Positions 27,584 through 36,922 of a DNA stretch of 64,000 bases are shown here, in pieces; positions within the stretch are counted from its first letter, which is position 1; every line of letters begins with the position of its first letter. This DNA is from Anaerovorax sp. IOR16 (GTDB lineage: Bacteria; Bacillota; Clostridia; Peptostreptococcales; Anaerovoracaceae), in contig NZ_JADQTL010000009.1 of NCBI RefSeq assembly GCF_017168145.1, positions 434,001 to 498,000 on the forward strand, read 5' to 3'. The position numbers and the translations under genes were made by a program. Under the pieces are notes generated by a model that worked only from the letters and a program-made list of their open reading frames with translations, was not told the DNA's origin and searched no databases.

Positions 27584-28765
27584 ATGTCAAAAAAGAGAGA
27601 AACAATAGAAAATAAGAATAATCAGGAAGAGAAGGAAACACTTGCAGAAATTGTCGAACCTTTGCTACGATGGTATGATGGAAATCGTCGAATATTGCCT
27701 TGGAGAGAGGAACCTTCTCCTTATCGCGTTTGGGTATCAGAAATTATGCTGCAGCAAACAAGAGTGGAAGCGGGCAGAGATTATTTTGAACGTTTTGTTA
27801 AGATCCTTCCCAACATAGAATCGCTGGCTAATGTAAGAGATGAGCAGCTGATGAAACTGTGGGAAGGATTGGGTTATTATAACAGAGCACGAAATTTAAA
27901 AAAAGCTGCCGGCATTATCATGGAGCAATTCTCCGGAGAAATGCCGTCAACGTACATAGGATTATTGGAATTGCCAGGGATTGGCCCCTATACGGCAGGG
28001 GCGATTGCATCAATCGCGTTTGGAGAAGCTGTACCAGCGGTAGATGGTAACGTTTTAAGAGTCATTGCTCGAATTATAGCAGATTATGGAGACATTACTT
28101 CTTCTTTAATAAAGAAAAGCACAGAAGCAAAGTTAAAAAAGATTTTACCAATAAATCGGACTGGGGACTTTAATCAAGCATTGATGGAATTAGGTGCTTT
28201 GGTTTGTATTCCAAACGGAGCGCCAAAATGCTCGGATTGTCCGGTAAGCCATCTTTGCATTGCTTTTCAAAATAATTTAATTGGAGAGCTGCCGGTAAAG
28301 AAACAGAAAAAGCCGCGTAAACTGGAAGAAAAAACAATGTTAATTCTTAAAAAGGATCATGCAATGGCTTTGCGAAAAAGACCAAAAACAGGACTTTTGG
28401 CAGGACTTTTTGAACTACCTAGTTTATCGGGATTTTTAAGTGAAAGTGAAATTGCATTTTGTCTAAGTAAGCAGGGCTTTGCATACACTACTATTAGACC
28501 CTTAGGAGATGCAAAACATATTTTCTCTCATGTAGAATGGCGTATGCAAGGATATGAGATTGAAATTACAGAGTTACCTACTAAAATAACAAAGAGTAGA
28601 CAAGATTTTTGTGTAGAAGAATCCGCTGTAAATTTAGATTGTAAGGAGGAATTCGGGGACCTTATTTGGGTAAAGGGGGAAGCATTGCAAGAGGAAGTAG
28701 CGATACCTTCGGCATTCAAACCTTATGCACACGCATTTCCAAAAGCGAAAAAAGGAGGAGAGTAA
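27584..28765 (+). CDS. mutY: A/G-specific adenine DNA glycosylase
   Basis: A 393-residue base-excision repair enzyme that removes adenine opposite 8-oxoguanine. Catalytic Glu53 is in VSEIMLQQTRVEAG, the helix-hairpin-helix reads LELPGIGPYTAGAIAS, and Asp154 is in VDGNVLRV. The iron-sulfur cysteines are spaced C-x7-C-x2-C-x5-C (CIPNGAPKCSDCPVSHLC). A C-terminal NUDIX-like domain (KRPKTGLLAGLFELP) recognises 8-oxoG. The start is ATG 27584 behind CAGGAG. It lies in the operon downstream of the flavodoxin gene and its stop overlaps the aldehyde dehydrogenase start (TAATG). Confidence 0.95.
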   Translation: MSKKRETIENKNNQEEKETLAEIVEPLLRWYDGNRRILPWREEPSPYRVWVSEIMLQQTRVEAGRDYFERFVKILPNIESLANVRDEQLMKLWEGLGYYNRARNLKKAAGIIMEQFSGEMPSTYIGLLELPGIGPYTAGAIASIAFGEAVPAVDGNVLRVIARIIADYGDITSSLIKKSTEAKLKKILPINRTGDFNQALMELGALVCIPNGAPKCSDCPVSHLCIAFQNNLIGELPVKKQKKPRKLEEKTMLILKKDHAMALRKRPKTGLLAGLFELPSLSGFLSESEIAFCLSKQGFAYTTIRPLGDAKHIFSHVEWRMQGYEIEITELPTKITKSRQDFCVEESAVNLDCKEEFGDLIWVKGEALQEEVAIPSAFKPYAHAFPKAKKGGE

Positions 28766-30180
28766 TGGCAGAGGAAAAGGATATAAAGGAAACTTTAGAT
28801 GTTATGGAAAAAGCCAAGAGAAAGCTTTTGGTTGAAAAACAACATAGTTATTTTTTTGAAGGCAATACCTTACCGATGGAATTTAGAAGAAAGCAGTTGC
28901 TTAAGTTAAAGCAAGCTTTGCAGGTATATGAGCCTAGAATTATGGAAGCTTTGAAGAAAGATTTAGGAAAATCAGCGTTTGAAAGCTATGAAACAGAACT
29001 TGGAATGGTACTTTCTGAATTGAATTTTGCTTTATTAAATTTAAAAAAATGGACGAAAAAGAAAAATACGAAAACACCATGGGTTCATTTTCCATCAAAA
29101 AGTGCCATGTATCAAGAACCATTGGGAGTCGTGTTGATTCTTTCTCCTTGGAATTATCCATTGCAGTTATCACTAGCGCCACTTGTTTCTTGTATTGCGG
29201 CAGGTAATTGTGCTGTATTAAAGCCATCGCATTCCGCACCGCATACGACAGCGATTATGGAAGAAATGATTTCGACTTATTTCGCGCCCGAATACATAGC
29301 GGTAATAAGCGGCGAAACCGAAATCAGTCAGGAGTTGCTAAAGCTAAAGTTTGATTATATCTTTTTTACAGGAAGTCCGGCTGTCGGAAAAATTGTAATG
29401 AAGGCTGCATCGAAGCATCTTACACCGGTTACTTTAGAACTTGGAGGCAAGAGCCCTTGCATTGTAGATGGTACTGCGAATATTGAAATTGCTGCCAGAA
29501 GAATTGTATGGGGAAAATTTTTAAATGCAGGGCAGACTTGTGTAGCACCTGACTATGTTTTGGTCGATGAAAGTGTAAAGGAACGTTTAGTTGATCGTAT
29601 GATTCAGTATATTTTAGCTTTTTATGGTACAAAACCATTAAAAAGCAAGGATTTACCACATATCATAAATGAAAAGCATTTTAACCGTCTTTGCGGGCTT
29701 TTAGAAGGGCAGAATATTCGTTATGGAGGTAAATTTGATGCGGAAATCCGAAAGATAGAGCCTACTATCCTAACAGAGGTAAAAGAAAACAGTGCTGTTA
29801 TGCAAGAAGAAATATTTGGGCCACTGCTTCCAATTCTTACGTATAATAAACTTGAGAATGCCATTGACTTTATAAAAAAACGGGAAAAACCATTGGCATT
29901 GTATTTATTTACAAACAGTCAAAAAAATGAAAGAAAAATATTGCAGAAGGTATCATTTGGAGGCGGATGCATCAATGATACCATCGTTCATTTGGCAAAC
30001 CCTCATTTAAGCTTTGGTGGTGTTGGGCAAAGCGGTATGGGTGCTTACCATGGGAAAAAAGGGTTTGAAACATTTTCCCATGAAAAAAGCATATTAAAAA
30101 AACACGTTGGGATTGATATACCGTTACGTTATCCGCCTTATATGGGAAAGTTAGGTTTGCTTCATTTACTATTGAAATAA
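28765..30180 (+). CDS. Aldehyde dehydrogenase (class-3-like, YwdH type)
   Basis: A 471-residue NAD(P)-dependent aldehyde dehydrogenase. The start ATG 28765 overlaps the mutY stop and follows AAAGGAGGAG. Key motifs are LILSPWNYPLQLSLAP (cofactor site), FFTGSPAVGKIVM, LELGGKSPCIV with the catalytic Glu, and LNAGQTCVAPDYVL with the nucleophilic Cys. The GQSGMGAYHGKKGFETFSH ending matches class-3 fatty-aldehyde-type members. No N-terminal targeting segment is present, and the hydrophobic C-terminus (LGLLHLLLK) could aid membrane association. It is the last gene of the operon beginning at 20352. Confidence 0.93.
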   Translation: MAEEKDIKETLDVMEKAKRKLLVEKQHSYFFEGNTLPMEFRRKQLLKLKQALQVYEPRIMEALKKDLGKSAFESYETELGMVLSELNFALLNLKKWTKKKNTKTPWVHFPSKSAMYQEPLGVVLILSPWNYPLQLSLAPLVSCIAAGNCAVLKPSHSAPHTTAIMEEMISTYFAPEYIAVISGETEISQELLKLKFDYIFFTGSPAVGKIVMKAASKHLTPVTLELGGKSPCIVDGTANIEIAARRIVWGKFLNAGQTCVAPDYVLVDESVKERLVDRMIQYILAFYGTKPLKSKDLPHIINEKHFNRLCGLLEGQNIRYGGKFDAEIRKIEPTILTEVKENSAVMQEEIFGPLLPILTYNKLENAIDFIKKREKPLALYLFTNSQKNERKILQKVSFGGGCINDTIVHLANPHLSFGGVGQSGMGAYHGKKGFETFSHEKSILKKHVGIDIPLRYPPYMGKLGLLHLLLK

Positions 30181-30203
30181 TATTTTATTCAGCAAAAAAA
30201 AGA

Positions 30204-30254
30204 GCAGAGTGGATTGAGAAGCTTAGATTAAGTTTCTGCATCTACTCTGTTTTT
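30204..30254. terminator. Terminator between the aldehyde dehydrogenase and YeiH-type genes
   Basis: CAGAGTGGAT pairs with ATCTACTCTG (one G-U), extended by an AGAA/TTCT inner stem after a small internal loop, then T5. It serves the convergent genes. Confidence 0.75.
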
Positions 30255-30274
30255 CTTATTGCAACATTCACAGC

Positions 30275-31276
30275 TTATAATAATTTTATAAAATACTGCA
30301 CTAAAAGTGAAACAGCTGCAACCATAAACCAACAGCTCAGCCCTAAAGAAATGGGTCGAAGGCCATTCGTAAGAAGCTTTCGGATGTTGGTATTAAGTCC
30401 AATTGCTACCATAGCCATAACAATGATAAATTTACCTAGAACGACAAAGCCTTCTGAAATTTGCACTGGAATGTCTGCAAAGGTATTGAAAATTGCTGTT
30501 GCAATAAAACCCAATACAAACCACGGAAAGACATTTGTGATAGAAAAACTGGAATGGTCGCAATCCGTTTTTCTTTTTTTAGAGGTGTAAATTGCGAGGA
30601 CCATTGTAATTGGAACGATCATCAATGTTCGTGTCAGTTTAACAATAGTGGCAAAGGATAATGCGGTATTGTTTCCGACAGAGTTGCTCCAAGATAAGCC
30701 CGCAGCAACCACCGAAGAGGTATCGTTGATTGCAGTACCTGCCCACATCCCGAATCCGGTATCGGAAAGTGAAAGTGCATGACCGAGTGCAGGAAACAGA
30801 AATACTGCAGCAATGTTAAATAAGAAGATTGTAGAAATGGCTTGTGTAATTTCTTCTTCATTTGCACCGATAACCGGAGCGGTTGCCGCAATGGCAGAAC
30901 CACCGCAAATACAAGTTCCAACGCCGATTAAAGTCGTTGTATTGCCGTCAAGATTTAGAAATTTACCTACAAAATATGCAGTCAAAAAGCAAGTTGTCAA
31001 AGTAAATAGGATAACCAATAAAGATTGGCTTCCTACACGTAAAACATGAAATAAATTCATTTCAAAACCAAGCAGGATAATGGAGTATTGAAGTAATTTT
31101 TTAGAGGTATATTTTACGCCGGTTTCAAAAAATATAGGTAATTTGATAAAACCAATTACTATACCAATAAGAATACCGAAAACGGGTCCTCCAACAATAG
31201 GGAAATAATGTCCCAAAAACCAAGCAGGCATTGCTAAGATAAGACAAAGAATAATTCCTGGAATTCGATTTTTCAT
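30275..31276 (-). CDS. YeiH/UPF0324-family membrane protein (putative sulfate exporter family)
   Basis: A 333-residue polytopic membrane protein with about ten helices. The signature GVGTCICGGSAIAATAPVIGA (around residues 116-136) and the paired GTAINDTSSVVAAG segment define the family. Members are linked to sulfonate or taurine-derived sulfite or sulfate export in some bacteria, but the function is largely predicted. It is divergent from a LysR-type regulator, a common arrangement for yeiH genes. That regulator is the likely controller. Confidence 0.85.
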   Translation of the reverse strand: MKNRIPGIILCLILAMPAWFLGHYFPIVGGPVFGILIGIVIGFIKLPIFFETGVKYTSKKLLQYSIILLGFEMNLFHVLRVGSQSLLVILFTLTTCFLTAYFVGKFLNLDGNTTTLIGVGTCICGGSAIAATAPVIGANEEEITQAISTIFLFNIAAVFLFPALGHALSLSDTGFGMWAGTAINDTSSVVAAGLSWSNSVGNNTALSFATIVKLTRTLMIVPITMVLAIYTSKKRKTDCDHSSFSITNVFPWFVLGFIATAIFNTFADIPVQISEGFVVLGKFIIVMAMVAIGLNTNIRKLLTNGLRPISLGLSCWFMVAAVSLLVQYFIKLL

Positions 31277-31418
31277 AAAAACTCCTTTACTAGAACTAAA
31301 TGTTTATAATATTACAATTTGATGTTAAGCGCGCTACTAGTTGATTTTAGCAAATTAATAGTATAAAATAAAATTATATATTATTATAAATATATAAATT
31401 TATTTTATAGAGGAAACT

Positions 31419-32318
31419 ATGCTTGATTTTCGATTGAAAACTTTACTTGCAGTTTGCAATGAAGGTAGTTATACAAAAGCGGCAGAGGTGTTACATATTA
31501 CACAACCTGCAGTTACGCAGCATATTCGTTATTTAGAAAAGCATTATGGGACAAAGTTGTTTGTCTATAAAGATCGATCCATGCAACTTACTTATGATGG
31601 AGAACGCTTGAAAAATTATGTTGCGACTATGGAGGCAGGTATAAAAAAGATTGAATTGCTTATGACATCTGAAAAGGGAAGCTGTGAGCCAATTGCATTT
31701 GGAGCAACGCTAACCATTGGAGAGTATGCAATGCCGTTTATCATTGCTCGATTGCTGAAGAAAAATCCTCGATTACATCTTACAATGGAGGTTAAAAATA
31801 CAGAAGTACTGCTCGAAATGCTTGAGAAAGGAAACATAGAGTTTGCTTTTTTAGAAGGATATTTTGATCGATCTCGTTATGACAGTCTTCTGTTTTCAAA
31901 AGAAGATTTTATTGCAGTATGTGCACCGGAAAATCCATTAGTAAAGTCTTTCGTTACACTGGAAACTCTTTTTTCGGAACGATTGATTCTTCGTGAGAAG
32001 GGATCTGGCTCGAGAGATATCCTCGAGCAGGTATTGCATGAGCATAATCATAATGTCAAAGAGTTTTCTTCAATCCTCGAGTTAGGAACAATCCGTGGGA
32101 TTAAACAGATGGTTCATGATAATTTGGGGATTACCTTTGTTTATCGTAAGGCGGTAAAAAAGGAATTGGAGGAAGGAACTTTAAAGGAAATAAAAATAAT
32201 GGACGTTAATATTTCAAGGGAGTTCAATTTTGTGTATTTAAAAAATGACATCCATGAAGAAGAACATCGTAATTGGTTTTTAAGGTTTTATGAAGAAAAG
32301 GAGAAGTTGGTTTTATGA
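31419..32318 (+). CDS. LysR-family transcriptional regulator
   Basis: A 299-residue regulator. The N-terminal helix-turn-helix reads LLAVCNEGSYTKAAEVLHITQPAVTQHIRYLE. The periplasmic-binding-type effector domain begins near residue 90 (PIAFGATLTIGEYAMP). It is divergent from the YeiH-type exporter gene with a 142-base gap that is very AT-rich, consistent with LysR control of that gene. Its stop overlaps the start of the radical SAM gene by four bases (ATGA), so both genes are translated from one mRNA. Confidence 0.92.
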   Translation: MLDFRLKTLLAVCNEGSYTKAAEVLHITQPAVTQHIRYLEKHYGTKLFVYKDRSMQLTYDGERLKNYVATMEAGIKKIELLMTSEKGSCEPIAFGATLTIGEYAMPFIIARLLKKNPRLHLTMEVKNTEVLLEMLEKGNIEFAFLEGYFDRSRYDSLLFSKEDFIAVCAPENPLVKSFVTLETLFSERLILREKGSGSRDILEQVLHEHNHNVKEFSSILELGTIRGIKQMVHDNLGITFVYRKAVKKELEEGTLKEIKIMDVNISREFNFVYLKNDIHEEEHRNWFLRFYEEKEKLVL

Positions 32319-33388
32319 AAAAACATGCAATCATACCTATTTTTATTCCCCATAAGGGTTGTCCGAATGATTGCGTTTTTTGTAATCAGAAAAAAATAAC
32401 AGCAAAGCAAAAACCTTTTGAAATAGGTGAGATTGAAAAACGAATTGAAGAATATTTACCAACTTTGCAAAATAGGGAGTTAGAGGTTATTGAGGTTGCT
32501 TTTTTCGGAGGGAGCTTTACGGGGATTCCAATGGAAGAGCAAAGGGAATACCTTAGCATAGCAAAAAGATATAAAGATGCAGGAGAAATTCATAAAATTC
32601 ATCTTTCGACAAGGCCGGATTATATAAATAAAGAAATTTTAGACTTACTGAAAGAATTTACAGTAGACGTCATTGAGCTGGGTGTTCAATCCTTTGATCC
32701 TGAGGTTTTATGTCTTTCTAATCGAGGCCATACCCGCGAAATTGTATATTCTGCATGTAAAATGATTCAGGATTACGGATTTGAACTTGGCATTCAGCTA
32801 ATGATTGGACTACCCGGTGATAGCTATGAGAAGTGTATGGAATCTGTAGCAGAAACGATTAAAATAGGCCCGTCGCTTGCAAGACTTTATCCAACTGTGA
32901 TTTTAAAGGATACCGAACTTTTTGAACGGTTTCAGAAGGGTACATTTAAGCCGTTTTCAAGTGAAGAGATGCTGCGTACAACGAAAGATATGTATCGAAA
33001 GTTACGCCAAAATAATATCACCATATTAAGAGTTGGATTAAAAAGTACGGAGATTATCAGCGAAAGCGGTGATACCGTTGCTGGGACTTATCACCCAGCC
33101 TTTCGGCAATTGGTTGAAGGAGAACTTGCTAAGGAAGAGTTGGAAAGGCAGCTATTTCTTTGGTTAAAAAATCAAAATGAGGCAGAAAACCTTTTAAAGA
33201 ATGAAAAAATGGGTAAAAGGAAAAAAACAGTCGTTACTTTTTTATGCGAAGGCACAAGCTTTTCCAATATGATAGGTAATTGTCGATGTAACAAATATTA
33301 TTTTGAAGAAAAATATCCTCAGTTATCTTTTCGTTTCAAAACGGATTCATCACTTGAGGAAGGAAAATATTTTCTAAAAAATTTGTGA
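32315..33388 (+). CDS. Radical SAM protein (Elp3-like family)
   Basis: A 357-residue radical SAM enzyme. The 4Fe-4S motif is CPNDCVFC (CxxxCxxC), preceded by IIPIFIPHKG. A GGSFTGIP segment and the barrel strands LSTRPDYIN, IELGVQSFD and LGIQLMIGLPGD are typical of the Elp3/HemN-like subgroup without a C-terminal acetyltransferase. This family occurs widely in Firmicutes, and the reaction is not known to me. The gene overlaps lysR and is followed by ung after about 100 bases. Confidence 0.88.
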   Translation: MKKHAIIPIFIPHKGCPNDCVFCNQKKITAKQKPFEIGEIEKRIEEYLPTLQNRELEVIEVAFFGGSFTGIPMEEQREYLSIAKRYKDAGEIHKIHLSTRPDYINKEILDLLKEFTVDVIELGVQSFDPEVLCLSNRGHTREIVYSACKMIQDYGFELGIQLMIGLPGDSYEKCMESVAETIKIGPSLARLYPTVILKDTELFERFQKGTFKPFSSEEMLRTTKDMYRKLRQNNITILRVGLKSTEIISESGDTVAGTYHPAFRQLVEGELAKEELERQLFLWLKNQNEAENLLKNEKMGKRKKTVVTFLCEGTSFSNMIGNCRCNKYYFEEKYPQLSFRFKTDSSLEEGKYFLKNL

Positions 33389-33491
33389 AAAATTCAAAAA
33401 ATTACGTGCGTTCGATAAAAATTTAAAGTATAATGGTCTCGTTTGTGACATAAAAAAGCAAAAACAGAGTTTTAAGGGAAGGAATATATAG

Positions 33492-34160
33492 ATGGTAAAC
33501 ATCGGAAATGATTGGGATGAGGTATTAAAAGGAGAATTTGATAAACCATATTATCAGGAATTACGTAAATTTTTAATTAATGAATATCAAAGTCGAGGCG
33601 TTTATCCATCGATGTATGATATTTTTAATGCATTAAAACATACAGCATATGCAGATACTAAGGTTGTGATATTAGGACAAGACCCCTATCATGGTCCTGG
33701 ACAAGCACATGGTATGTGCTTTTCTGTAAAAAAAGGAGTACCAAAACCACCTTCCTTAGTTAATATATTTAAAGAATTGGAATCAGATTTAGGCATGAAA
33801 CCGCCATCACATGGAAATTTGGAAAGCTGGGCTGATCAAGGAGTTCTATTGCTCAATACCGTTTTAACGGTGAGAGCTGGAGAAGCCAATTCTCATAAAG
33901 GAAAAGGCTGGGAAACCTTTACTGATCAAGTTATTTCATTATTAAATGAGCGTGAAAAGCCGATGGTATTTATGCTTTGGGGAGCAAATGCGAAATCAAA
34001 ACGCAGTCTAATACATAATGATCGTCATTTGATTTTAACAGCGGCACATCCAAGTCCACTGTCAGCTTACAATGGATGGTGGGGTTGTTCACATTTTTCT
34101 AAGGCCAATGATTTTTTAAAGGATGGGGGGGATTACATAAACTGGGTTATTGAAGATTAA
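33492..34160 (+). CDS. ung: Uracil-DNA glycosylase (family 1)
   Basis: A 222-residue enzyme that removes uracil from DNA. Motif A is GQDPYHGPGQAHG with catalytic Asp64, and motif B is HPSPLSAYNGWWGC with His186. FSVKKGVPKPPSLVNI and LLLNTVLTVR are also standard. GGAAGG lies upstream of ATG 33492. It is one of several DNA repair genes in this window (uvrA, uvrB, mutY), but no LexA box is seen here. Confidence 0.97.
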   Translation: MVNIGNDWDEVLKGEFDKPYYQELRKFLINEYQSRGVYPSMYDIFNALKHTAYADTKVVILGQDPYHGPGQAHGMCFSVKKGVPKPPSLVNIFKELESDLGMKPPSHGNLESWADQGVLLLNTVLTVRAGEANSHKGKGWETFTDQVISLLNEREKPMVFMLWGANAKSKRSLIHNDRHLILTAAHPSPLSAYNGWWGCSHFSKANDFLKDGGDYINWVIED

Positions 34161-34199
34161 AATCAGTATGAAAAACAAAAGAAAAAGGGAGAGAGAATA

Positions 34200-34754
34200 A
34201 TGTTAGGATGGATTATTTTAGCGATTGTAATCGGTATAATCGCAATATGGCTTGTTGCAGGGTACAATGGTTTTATTACCATGAGGAATCGCATCGAAGA
34301 AGCATTTGCCACAATGGATGTCTATCTGAAAAAAAGATATGACTTAATACCTAATTTGGTGGAAACCGTAAAGGGATATGCCGCTCACGAACAGGGAACG
34401 TTAGAGAAAGTTGTAGCTGCCCGGAATATGGCAGCATCAGCGAATTCGATGGAAGAAAAGTTAAAGGGAGAAACGCAGCTGCAAGCGACATTAAAAAGTC
34501 TATTTGCTGTAGCAGAAGCGTATCCGGATTTAAAAGCTAATACAAATTTTATGGATTTACAACGTCAACTTCAAAAATTAGAAGATGAAATTGCCAGTGC
34601 CAGAAAATATTATAATGCGGTCGTAAAAGAGTTTAATACAAAGACAGAGCTGTTTCCAAGTAATTTGATAGCGGGGATATTTCATTTTACAAGAAAAACA
34701 ATGTTTGAGGTAGACGATCAAGCGCAGAGGGATGCAGTAAAAGTTCAATTTTAA
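34200..34754 (+). CDS. lemA: LemA-family protein
   Basis: A 184-residue protein with one N-terminal membrane helix (GWIILAIVIGIIAIWLVAG) and a helical-bundle domain. The LemA signature is YNGFITMRNRIEEAFATMDVYLKKRYDLIPNLVE. The C-terminal part FNTKTELFPSNLIAGIFHF is also characteristic. LemA proteins lie at the membrane with their helical domain exposed; their biochemical role is unclear. The pairing with a DUF2207 membrane protein 38 bases downstream recurs across bacteria and suggests a joint envelope function. Confidence 0.93.
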   Translation: MLGWIILAIVIGIIAIWLVAGYNGFITMRNRIEEAFATMDVYLKKRYDLIPNLVETVKGYAAHEQGTLEKVVAARNMAASANSMEEKLKGETQLQATLKSLFAVAEAYPDLKANTNFMDLQRQLQKLEDEIASARKYYNAVVKEFNTKTELFPSNLIAGIFHFTRKTMFEVDDQAQRDAVKVQF

Positions 34755-34792
34755 ATAGAGCAGGGGATTTGATAAAGGGAAAGAGGATTATT

Positions 34793-36688
34793 ATGAAAGG
34801 GTTATTAAAAAACACAATTGTTTTTTTTGTTGGATTGGTTTTCATTGCCTTGCCGCTTACCGTTTATGGTGCAAGCTTTGAGACCGAACAATATGATGTT
34901 AGTCTTGATGTAAAAGAGAATAATTCCTTCTATGTAGAGGAAGACATCACTGTTAATTTTACATCACCAAGCCATGGAATCTATCGTTATATACCGAAAA
35001 CAGGCACGATAGATTACCAACGAAATGGAGAAGCGGTAACAAAACATTATAAATTAAAAATTAAGGATATTGAAACGCCGGGATTTGAAAATGAAATCAG
35101 TTATGAAAATAATAACATAGTTATACGCGTTGGAGATCCTGATATTACGTTAAGCGGTCCAGTAAGTTATAAACTGCGTTATCAAGTGATAGGGCATGAG
35201 GATGGAGATGCTTACCTTGATCAGCTTTATTGGGGGTTGCTGCAGGGAGAGTGGGAGACATCCATAAAAAATGCAGATTTTACAATAAAAATGCCAAAGA
35301 ATTTTGATCAATCCAATGTAGAGTTTATTTCAGGAGCCTATGGCAGTAACGATATATCACGTGTTGAATGGAGCGTAGAGGGAAATAATCTTAAAGGCTC
35401 GATTAACCGAGAATTATTGAAGGGAGAAGGTGTAACTCTTCGTATTGTTTTGCCCGAAGGTTATTTTGTAGGAGAAAGGAATAACGACTGGATGGGCGTT
35501 GCCATGTATATTTTAATTATACTTGCAGCGGTTATAAGTATCCTTTTATGGTGGTTTTTTGGAAAAGATCAGAAAGTAGTGAAGACGGTAGAATTTTATC
35601 CACCGGAGGGAGTCACACCGGGAGAAATCGGCTACATATTGGATGGAGTCGTCGATAATAATGATGTCGTGTCTATGATTCTTCATTTTGCCAATGAAGG
35701 ATATCTAGAGATAATTGAAGAAGAGACAGACAACTTCCGACTGGTTAAGAAAAAGGACTTGCCTGAATCGGCAGAAACCTATGAACACACCTTGTTTCGA
35801 GGCATATTTACCGACAGAGATTCAGTAAATATGGAGGAATTAAAGAAAGATTTCTATGCAGCTTTCCAAGCGAGCAAGAGTCAATTAAAAGGAAAATTTA
35901 CCAAGAAAAGAGGAAATCTTGTATTTACAAGAACCTCCATATTTGCTCAAATCATAACTGCATTGGTCTTAATGAATCCTTTATTATCCATTGCAATTTT
36001 AGGAGTGGGGTATCGGTATCTTTCTTTTGGATATACACTGATGTTTTTGCCTGCAGTCGCATTAACACTAGCTGGTTATGCTACAATGCGAAGTATGTAT
36101 GAGCGGAAGGACAACACACGAAAACGCTTTAAGGTTGGAATGAGTGTTGCGACCATTTTCCTTAGCGGCTTTGGTTTGGGTATTTTTATTGTAGAAAGTA
36201 TCTTTATTTTAAACTTACCGTTTGCAAGTGTATTGGCGGCACTTTCTACGTTTGTTTGTATGATTTGTGCAGTTGCAATGAAGCGACGAACAAAGTACAG
36301 CGTAGAGATTATGGGTAAAATATTGGGATTTAAGGAGTTTATTCGTACCGCGGAGCTACATCGAATTAAAACATTAGCTGAGGAAAATCCGAAATATTTT
36401 TATCATGTGTTGCCGTATGCGTACGTTTTTGGATTAACGGATATCTGGGCTAAGAAATTTGAAACGATCGCCCTGGCACCGCCTGAATGGTACCAATCCA
36501 GTTATAACGGTAATTTATTTACTAGCTATGTCTTTTTACATTCCTTTCATCATTATACAAATGCCATGCAAAACAGCATCGTAATTCCTTCTTCTGGAAA
36601 TGTAGGAACGATTGGCGGCGGCGGTTTTACTTCCGGCGGCGGCTTTTCAGGAGGTGGAATGAGTAGCGGTGGAGGAGGAAGCTGGTAA
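34793..36688 (+). CDS. DUF2207 membrane protein with glycine-rich C-terminus
   Basis: A 631-residue protein. ATG 34793 behind AGAGGA is chosen over an in-frame TTG at 34769, since it gives a clean signal peptide (LLKNTIVFFVGLVFIALPLTVYG). An extracytoplasmic DUF2207 beta domain follows (SFETEQYDVSLDVKENNSFYV). Then come a membrane helix (MYILIILAAVISILLWWFF), a cytoplasmic region starting VEFYPPEGVTPGEIGYI, two or more helices near residues 385-490, and a Gly/Ser-rich tail ending GGGGSW. This is the usual partner of LemA. The function is unknown. Confidence 0.88.
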   Translation: MKGLLKNTIVFFVGLVFIALPLTVYGASFETEQYDVSLDVKENNSFYVEEDITVNFTSPSHGIYRYIPKTGTIDYQRNGEAVTKHYKLKIKDIETPGFENEISYENNNIVIRVGDPDITLSGPVSYKLRYQVIGHEDGDAYLDQLYWGLLQGEWETSIKNADFTIKMPKNFDQSNVEFISGAYGSNDISRVEWSVEGNNLKGSINRELLKGEGVTLRIVLPEGYFVGERNNDWMGVAMYILIILAAVISILLWWFFGKDQKVVKTVEFYPPEGVTPGEIGYILDGVVDNNDVVSMILHFANEGYLEIIEEETDNFRLVKKKDLPESAETYEHTLFRGIFTDRDSVNMEELKKDFYAAFQASKSQLKGKFTKKRGNLVFTRTSIFAQIITALVLMNPLLSIAILGVGYRYLSFGYTLMFLPAVALTLAGYATMRSMYERKDNTRKRFKVGMSVATIFLSGFGLGIFIVESIFILNLPFASVLAALSTFVCMICAVAMKRRTKYSVEIMGKILGFKEFIRTAELHRIKTLAEENPKYFYHVLPYAYVFGLTDIWAKKFETIALAPPEWYQSSYNGNLFTSYVFLHSFHHYTNAMQNSIVIPSSGNVGTIGGGGFTSGGGFSGGGMSSGGGGSW

Positions 36689-36727
36689 TATTAAATTGGT
36701 GACTTCAAACAAATAATTCATAAAAAT

Positions 36728-36735
36728 TGTATACA
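36728..36735. promoter_or_regulatory. Candidate GntR-type operator, distal copy
   Basis: TTGTATACAT contains the palindrome TGTATACA. It lies 56 bases upstream of a second copy in the promoter of the amino acid ABC operon. Confidence 0.4.
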
Positions 36736-36774
36736 TATAGACAATTTTTATACAATTTCGTTAACAGTAATATA

Positions 36775-36804
36775 TTGCATTTTTGTATACAACTATCGTA
36801 AAAT
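36775..36804 (+). promoter_or_regulatory. Amino acid ABC operon promoter with an operator in its spacer
   Basis: TTGCAT (36775-36780) and TAAAAT (36799-36804) have an 18-base spacer. The spacer contains the perfect palindrome TTGTATACAA (36783-36792), placed where a bound repressor would block polymerase. Confidence 0.55.
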
Positions 36805-36922
36805 ATAAAGGTAAGAAACTGTTCGTTTCTGCGCGTTTTTTTTGACGTCGTGGAAACGAATCGTTTTTTGGAATGCTTATTGGAATTTTTTGAGAGATGA
36901 GAGAAAAGAAAGGACGGAAAAC

